DNA from: CAZALT01 sp964485515
GTDB taxonomy: Bacteria > Actinomycetota > Acidimicrobiia > Acidimicrobiales > Acidimicrobilacustridaceae
Reading direction: 5' to 3'
Length of the DNA: 9,701 bases
Assembly: GCA_964485515.1 (NCBI GenBank)
Contig: CAZALT010000136.1
Location: forward strand, 1 to 9,701
A program made the position numbers and the translations under genes. The notes under the pieces were generated by a model that saw only the letters and a list, made by a program, of their open reading frames with translations, ran no database searches and was not told where the DNA came from. Positions 5,669 through 9,701 of this stretch are shown one piece after another. Every line of letters starts with the position of its first letter. Within the stretch, counting starts at the first letter, position 1.

Positions 5669-8600
5669 CGTGACCGTCCTCGATGGCGGTGCCGTTCCAG
5701 CGGGAGTGCTCCAAGAGGATGACCCCGGCCTCGGCGTCACGGATCACCTCGGTGATGGCGAGGTCGGGCACCGACGCGTGTGTCCCCCAGAGACGCTCGC
5801 TCGTCGCGATGAAGTCCAGCTCCATCTCGACGAGGAGCCCGAACAGCTTCTCGTGGTTGTCGACCGAGACCTTCGCGAACGCGTCGTCGAGGAGGATGAA
5901 CCGCGGCGCCGTGGGCTCGATCTCGGCCAGCGCGTCGTACGACGCGGCGACCGCCGCGAACAGCGGAAGGTACGACACGACCTTCTTCTCGCCCTCGGAC
6001 AGGCCCGTCCGACGACCGAGGCGCTGCGGAGGCTGGTTGGGCCGGTGCAACATGATGCGCATCTGGTGCCAACGCCGGTAGTCGAGGACGTCGCCGATGA
6101 GATCCCGGTACGGCGCTTCGGGGTTCTCGGCTCGTGCATCGTCGATCTGCTCGGAGATCTGCTCGATCAGCTTCTCGTCGTCCTCTGCTGTTCGGAGGTC
6201 GGGCGGACGCGACAGGAGGTCGATCATCGATCCGAGCTCGGCGCTGAGGTCGTCCTGTCGTCGCCAGTGGAGCGAGACCCCGATGCCGTGCGCGGTCTCG
6301 ACGGGACCGAGTCGGGCGTTCATGAGGCTGATCAGGTCGCGTGCTGCGCCGAGCTTGGTCGCGATCTCCCTGGCGATGAGCCCCTGGAGCAGGTTGCGCA
6401 GGGCCTGGGTCTGCTTGGCGTCGAGGAGGCTGCGCTGCTGGTGGAGGCGGTCGCTCACGACCTGTGCCGCGGCGGCGAGGGTGAAGCGGCCCTCCGGTCC
6501 GTTGACCTCGACGGACAGGGGCAGCGAGAGGTCGGGCTGGTGGTCCTCGGCATCCCAGCCGTTGCCGAGGGTGTCGCGCCGACGACGCAGCGCCATGCGC
6601 ACGCCCTCGGCGTTGCTGTCACCTTGGGGTGGCGGCGTGACGTCGATGATCCAGTCGGCGAGCTGCTTCACGCCCGCGCTCGACCGTTCGACGACCGGGG
6701 CGGTCGAGCCCTCGGCGCCTCCGTCGTCGGGCACGGCGTACCGCGCCGCGGGAACGAGGCCGGGCACGTCGAGCGTCGCCCGCATGCGGTCCAGGTGCTC
6801 GACGATGGCGAGCTCGGCGATCTCGACCGCTTCGTGGGCCAGGGCAGCGCGAGCTCGGGCCTCGGCGTCGGCGCCGACGTGGTTCTCCGCGGCGCTCTGC
6901 GCGGCAGGGAGCGCGTCGGCGGCGCGGACGAGGTCGTCCTCGGATCTGCCGAGCGCGTCGAGGAGTCGCTGGTAGTCCACGCCGAGAGCGTCTTCGAGGG
7001 TGGCCAGGCGGGCGGCGAGCGGCTGGTGGGCCGCGGTCGTCTCCTCGTGGACACGTCGGGCTGCGACCACCGCGGCCTCGGCATCGACGGCCCGCAGATG
7101 AGCGGCTCGCCATCCGTCGAGGGTGCGGTCGAGGGTGCGGAGCGCGCTCCGGGCGTGCTCGACCTGGGCGTGGCCATGGGCGAGTGCCTCGGTGACGGCG
7201 AGGAGGCCCTGCTCGTCGCGAGGGAGCTCGTGTGACGCCGCGGTGCGCCGCAGGACGTCGTTGCGCTCGTCGCGGTTGCCTTCGGCATCGGTGAGCTCGT
7301 CGCGTCGTTGCTCGAAGGCGTCGGTCCGCTGGTCGACGAGGTCACGGGCGGCCCCCGCCGCGAGCAAGGCTCGGTCGAGCGCATCGGTGGACGGAAGACG
7401 GTCGGCCACGTCGTGCACGGCGTCACGGCGGTCGCTCCATCGCTGCAGGGCGGCGAGCGCTTCGACCTGGGCCGCCTCGGCCGCCGCCAGCGCAACACGC
7501 GCCTGGTCTCGGCTCCGCTCGAGGGCGGCCCGCCGGGCGGTCACCCCGATCAGTTCGAGGCGGTCACGGCGATGGCGACCGGTGAGGGTGCCGACGCGGA
7601 AGCGTCCGTCGGTGGCGGTCGCCGTGTGGTCGTCGCCGTCGACATCGGTGGAGATGGCGGCGAGCACGGCGTGGACCGGGCCGGGATCGAACGCCCCAGT
7701 CGGGTCGTCTGGTGCCGTGACGACGAGGAGGTCGCTCAGCGGGCGCGACACCGCAGGACCGCCGACGGCGACGAGGTCGCCCGTGGCGAGCGCGAGCCCG
7801 TCCGACCGCACCGTCGCCGCCAGCAGTCCTGATGCTTCGAGGGCAGCCTCGATGCCGAGGCGATCGTCGGCGGGGACGTCGTCACGGAAGTCGATGAGGG
7901 CGCCAAGACGGACCTCGTCGCTGGGGACCTGCCAGCCCAGCACCGGGGGGTCGGGTTCGGTCTGCTCGAGCAGCTCGCGCAGCTGGGCACGGGCGGTGTC
8001 CGCTTCGTCGGTGGCGGTCAGCGCCATCGCCTCGGCCTGTGCGACGTGTCGGCTCACGACGTGTTGCACGCCCTGCACCCAGGTCGCGGCTCGCCTGCGG
8101 AGCTCGATCCGGTCGCCGCGAAGGTCGGCATCGGCGGTGAGGACGGGCAGCGGATCGACGTCGCCGCCCAGCTCGTCGACGATGCTTGCCGCCTCCTGCT
8201 CCCAGCGGTCGATGGCGGTGCGCAGGTCGGAGACCGCCTCGGCCGCTCCTCGTTCGGCGCGGGCGTGGGCGCTCGATGCGTTCTCGAGCTCATCGCCGGC
8301 CCGCCTCGCGATCGCGTCGGCCTGTTCGACGGCTCGCTCGGCACCGTCGAGGGCGGACAGGTGCCCACGCACCTCATCGACGTCGGCCGCACGCTGGCTG
8401 ATGGCCATGCTGACCTCGCCGAGGCCGGCGCTGGTCTCCTCCCCGAGGCCGAGCGATGGCAGCCCCTGCGCGTCGCGTTCGATCGCCCCCAGGTCGACCG
8501 CGGGAGCTGCCACCCGGTGGACGTCGATGGCGGCGCGCAGCTCGGAGAGCGATCGACGTGCCTCGGCGTGGTCGTCGCGAGCCTGGAGGGCGGCGCGATC

Positions 8601-9683
8601 GTCGTCCGCCTTCGCACGGTCGCGGCGCGTGGCGGCCTCCTCGACGTTTCGCTCCTCGTGCTCGACGCGCCCGGCGAGATCGTGGACCCGCCCTCGCAGG
8701 TCTTCGAGGTCCTTGCCCTCTCGGTAGAGCGGCTGCTCCTTGAGGGCACTGATCTCCGAGGTCAGCCGGGCGATGTCGGCCTCGATGGCGGCGACCCCGG
8801 CCCGGGCCGCGTCGAGGGCCCGCGCCGCGCTGTCGGCCCGCTTGCGTCGTCGCTCGTCCTCGCGTCGGAGCGAAGCCACGTCGTCGACCGCGCCCGTGGC
8901 CCGACCGGCGACCGAGCGCAGCTCGCCGCGGGCGTAGGTCGCATAGGTGGTGGCGAGCGAGCGGATGGCTTCGTCGGTCGCTGTGAGCTGGGCCACGTTG
9001 CGTCGGTGCTCTTCGAGGTCCTCGAGCGGTTGGGCGGCGTCGTCGACGGCCTGCTCCGACAGCTGGGGCAGGGCCTCGTCGAGGTAGCGCTCGAGCTCGG
9101 TGTCGATCTTGTCGCCGACGGTCGGGTTGCGCAGCACGTGCAGCAACCGGATGTGCTGGTCGAGGTCGGCCCCACCGAAGAGCCGGTGGCGGAGCTCGTC
9201 CCGGTAGGCGTTGCGCTGCTCCTTGGTGAACACGAGCGAGTGCGGTCCGAGCGCGTCTCGGAGCGAGTCGATGCTCCGCGGCGTGCGACCCTCGACCAGG
9301 TTGAGGTCGACGTGCGGGCGTCGGTCGGTGATGAACCACCAGGTCGACACGTTGTCGGTGGAGCGGTTGGCTCGGATGCCGCAGCCGAAGACCAGGTGCT
9401 CGTCGCCGCGGGCGAGCTCGAGCCAGAGGTAGCCCACCGGCTGCGGTTCGTCGCGCCCCGTGAGCATCCAGGTTCGCAGCACGCCGGACTGCACCCCAGC
9501 CGCGTCGATCCGCCGGGTGTCGGCGTCGAGCAGGAACGGCAGCAGCATGTTCATGGCGGTCGACTTGCCGGAGCCGTTGACGCCTCGCAGGAGCAGCCGG
9601 CCGCCACCGAAGTGCAGGACCTCGTCGTCGTACTGGTAGACGTTGAGGATCCCGGCTCGGTTCAGCACCCACCGTTCAGCCAC
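5661..9683 (-). CDS. jetC: JetC, Wadjet type II SMC-like ATPase (TIGR02680 family)
   Basis: First gene of the operon, 1340 residues, full family length. JetC is the MukB/Rad50-like motor that hydrolyses ATP and, with JetA and JetB, extrudes DNA loops. The N-terminal head opens with ERWVLNRAGILNVYQYDD and GRLLLRG, and carries a Walker A motif GVNGSGKS at residues 34-41. It is followed by the family segment TWMLTGRDEPQPVGYLWLEL (71-90). Coiled coil runs from about residue 215 to 570, a globular hinge-like part from about 578 to 715 (PVLGWQVPSDEVRLGALIDF to LELIGVTARR), and a second coiled coil to about 1000. The C-terminal head has signature LSEGEK (1228-1233), Walker B FILLDDAF (1262-1269) and the family end TSERLWGTHASVPDLAITEV. 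The GTG start agrees with the usual family beginning; the frame is open to the window edge, but nothing upstream looks like the protein. No frameshift or internal stop was seen. Translation ends with TGA at 5663-5661, overlapping jetA. Confidence 0.93.
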   Translation of the reverse strand: MAERWVLNRAGILNVYQYDDEVLHFGGGRLLLRGVNGSGKSTAMNMLLPFLLDADTRRIDAAGVQSGVLRTWMLTGRDEPQPVGYLWLELARGDEHLVFGCGIRANRSTDNVSTWWFITDRRPHVDLNLVEGRTPRSIDSLRDALGPHSLVFTKEQRNAYRDELRHRLFGGADLDQHIRLLHVLRNPTVGDKIDTELERYLDEALPQLSEQAVDDAAQPLEDLEEHRRNVAQLTATDEAIRSLATTYATYARGELRSVAGRATGAVDDVASLRREDERRRKRADSAARALDAARAGVAAIEADIARLTSEISALKEQPLYREGKDLEDLRGRVHDLAGRVEHEERNVEEAATRRDRAKADDDRAALQARDDHAEARRSLSELRAAIDVHRVAAPAVDLGAIERDAQGLPSLGLGEETSAGLGEVSMAISQRAADVDEVRGHLSALDGAERAVEQADAIARRAGDELENASSAHARAERGAAEAVSDLRTAIDRWEQEAASIVDELGGDVDPLPVLTADADLRGDRIELRRRAATWVQGVQHVVSRHVAQAEAMALTATDEADTARAQLRELLEQTEPDPPVLGWQVPSDEVRLGALIDFRDDVPADDRLGIEAALEASGLLAATVRSDGLALATGDLVAVGGPAVSRPLSDLLVVTAPDDPTGAFDPGPVHAVLAAISTDVDGDDHTATATDGRFRVGTLTGRHRRDRLELIGVTARRAALERSRDQARVALAAAEAAQVEALAALQRWSDRRDAVHDVADRLPSTDALDRALLAAGAARDLVDQRTDAFEQRRDELTDAEGNRDERNDVLRRTAASHELPRDEQGLLAVTEALAHGHAQVEHARSALRTLDRTLDGWRAAHLRAVDAEAAVVAARRVHEETTAAHQPLAARLATLEDALGVDYQRLLDALGRSEDDLVRAADALPAAQSAAENHVGADAEARARAALAHEAVEIAELAIVEHLDRMRATLDVPGLVPAARYAVPDDGGAEGSTAPVVERSSAGVKQLADWIIDVTPPPQGDSNAEGVRMALRRRRDTLGNGWDAEDHQPDLSLPLSVEVNGPEGRFTLAAAAQVVSDRLHQQRSLLDAKQTQALRNLLQGLIAREIATKLGAARDLISLMNARLGPVETAHGIGVSLHWRRQDDLSAELGSMIDLLSRPPDLRTAEDDEKLIEQISEQIDDARAENPEAPYRDLIGDVLDYRRWHQMRIMLHRPNQPPQRLGRRTGLSEGEKKVVSYLPLFAAVAASYDALAEIEPTAPRFILLDDAFAKVSVDNHEKLFGLLVEMELDFIATSERLWGTHASVPDLAITEVIRDAEAGVILLEHSRWNGTAIEDGHGG
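5677..5681 (-). promoter_or_regulatory. Ribosome binding site for jetA within the jetC 3' end
   Basis: GAGGA on the minus strand has an 8-base spacer to GTG 5668 and a 12-base spacer to ATG 5664. The better spacing, together with the frame of the downstream protein, favours GTG 5668 as the jetA start. Confidence 0.5.
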
Positions 9684-9689
9684 GGTGAC

Positions 9690-9695
9690 AGGGTA
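9690..9695 (-). promoter_or_regulatory. Putative -10 element of a leaderless promoter for the jet operon
   Basis: On the minus strand TACCCT fits the TANNNT actinobacterial -10 pattern and ends 6 bases before the GTG of jetC at 9683. That puts the expected transcription start on the G of the GTG itself. No Shine-Dalgarno sequence lies between them. The -35 region is outside the window, so the call rests on one short motif and its spacing. Confidence 0.45.
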
Positions 9696-9701
9696 GAAGG
9701 C

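Noticed and set aside
4472..5722. A + strand open frame of about 416 codons opposite jetA
   Set aside because: It runs through the N gap and mirrors the jetA codons; no start signal or domain supports it.
5669..5740. An upstream start for jetA at 5740
   Set aside because: The extra residues would overlap the conserved jetC C-terminus by about 80 bases; GTG 5668 has a suitable Shine-Dalgarno sequence.
7118..7141. A 12-bp tandem duplication (GTCGAGGGTGCG twice) in jetC
   Set aside because: It encodes RTLDRTLD within the second coiled coil, where short heptad-like repeats are ordinary.
5670..8727. Two long + strand open frames (about 521 and 534 codons) opposite jetC
   Set aside because: They are antisense shadows of a high-GC gene: their composition is Arg/Ser/Ala- or Gly/Val-rich with no recognisable domains, while the minus-strand frame has full SMC motifs.
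1..9701. CRISPR arrays, tRNA/rRNA genes, transposases, integrases or attachment sites
   Set aside because: None seen: no regularly spaced repeats, no RNA-gene signatures, and no recombinase motifs on either strand.

Overview
The window is very GC-rich, with almost every third codon position G or C in the real genes. It uses GTG starts and carries a four-gene cassette that is mostly found in actinobacteria. This suggests a member of the Actinomycetota; the high GC and draft-scaffold character would fit an Acidimicrobiia-like genome, but that finer placement is a guess. Two runs of exactly 100 N (2679-2778 and 5543-5642) show that this is a scaffold with two unresolved joins.

Left part (1-1464): the 3' end of a PQQ-type beta-propeller gene on the + strand (ends 580), then two short coding-like scraps in opposite orientations (about 596-705 on -, about 706-807 on +), an inverted repeat (820-864), an intact small SpoIIAA/STAS-like gene (910-1269), and a frameshifted coding remnant without a start (about 1279-1440). 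This stretch looks like a mosaic of gene ends rather than an ordered operon.

Right part (1465-9683, all on the - strand): a complete type II Wadjet anti-plasmid / SMC defence operon. In transcription order it holds jetC (TIGR02680-type SMC ATPase, 9683-5661), jetA (DUF2397/TIGR02677, kleisin-like, about 5668-4004), jetB (DUF2398/TIGR02678, MukE/KITE-like, 4007-2805) and jetD (TIGR02679, Toprim nuclease, about 2808-1465). Neighbouring genes overlap by 4-8 bases, so translation is probably coupled along the whole mRNA. jetC appears to start at a leaderless GTG, with a TANNNT -10 element 6 bases upstream and no Shine-Dalgarno sequence.

From what is known of Wadjet systems, JetA, JetB and JetC form a condensin-like complex that extrudes DNA loops, and JetD cuts closed circular DNA once extrusion stalls, which removes small plasmids. 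The system class is known. The unusual points here are the gene order (jetC first, not A-B-C-D), the leaderless start, a 15-bp tandem repeat at the 5' end of jetD next to an assembly gap, and variant ATPase motifs in JetC. Both N runs fall in the N-terminal codons of a jet gene, so the N-termini of JetA and JetD are not fully known.
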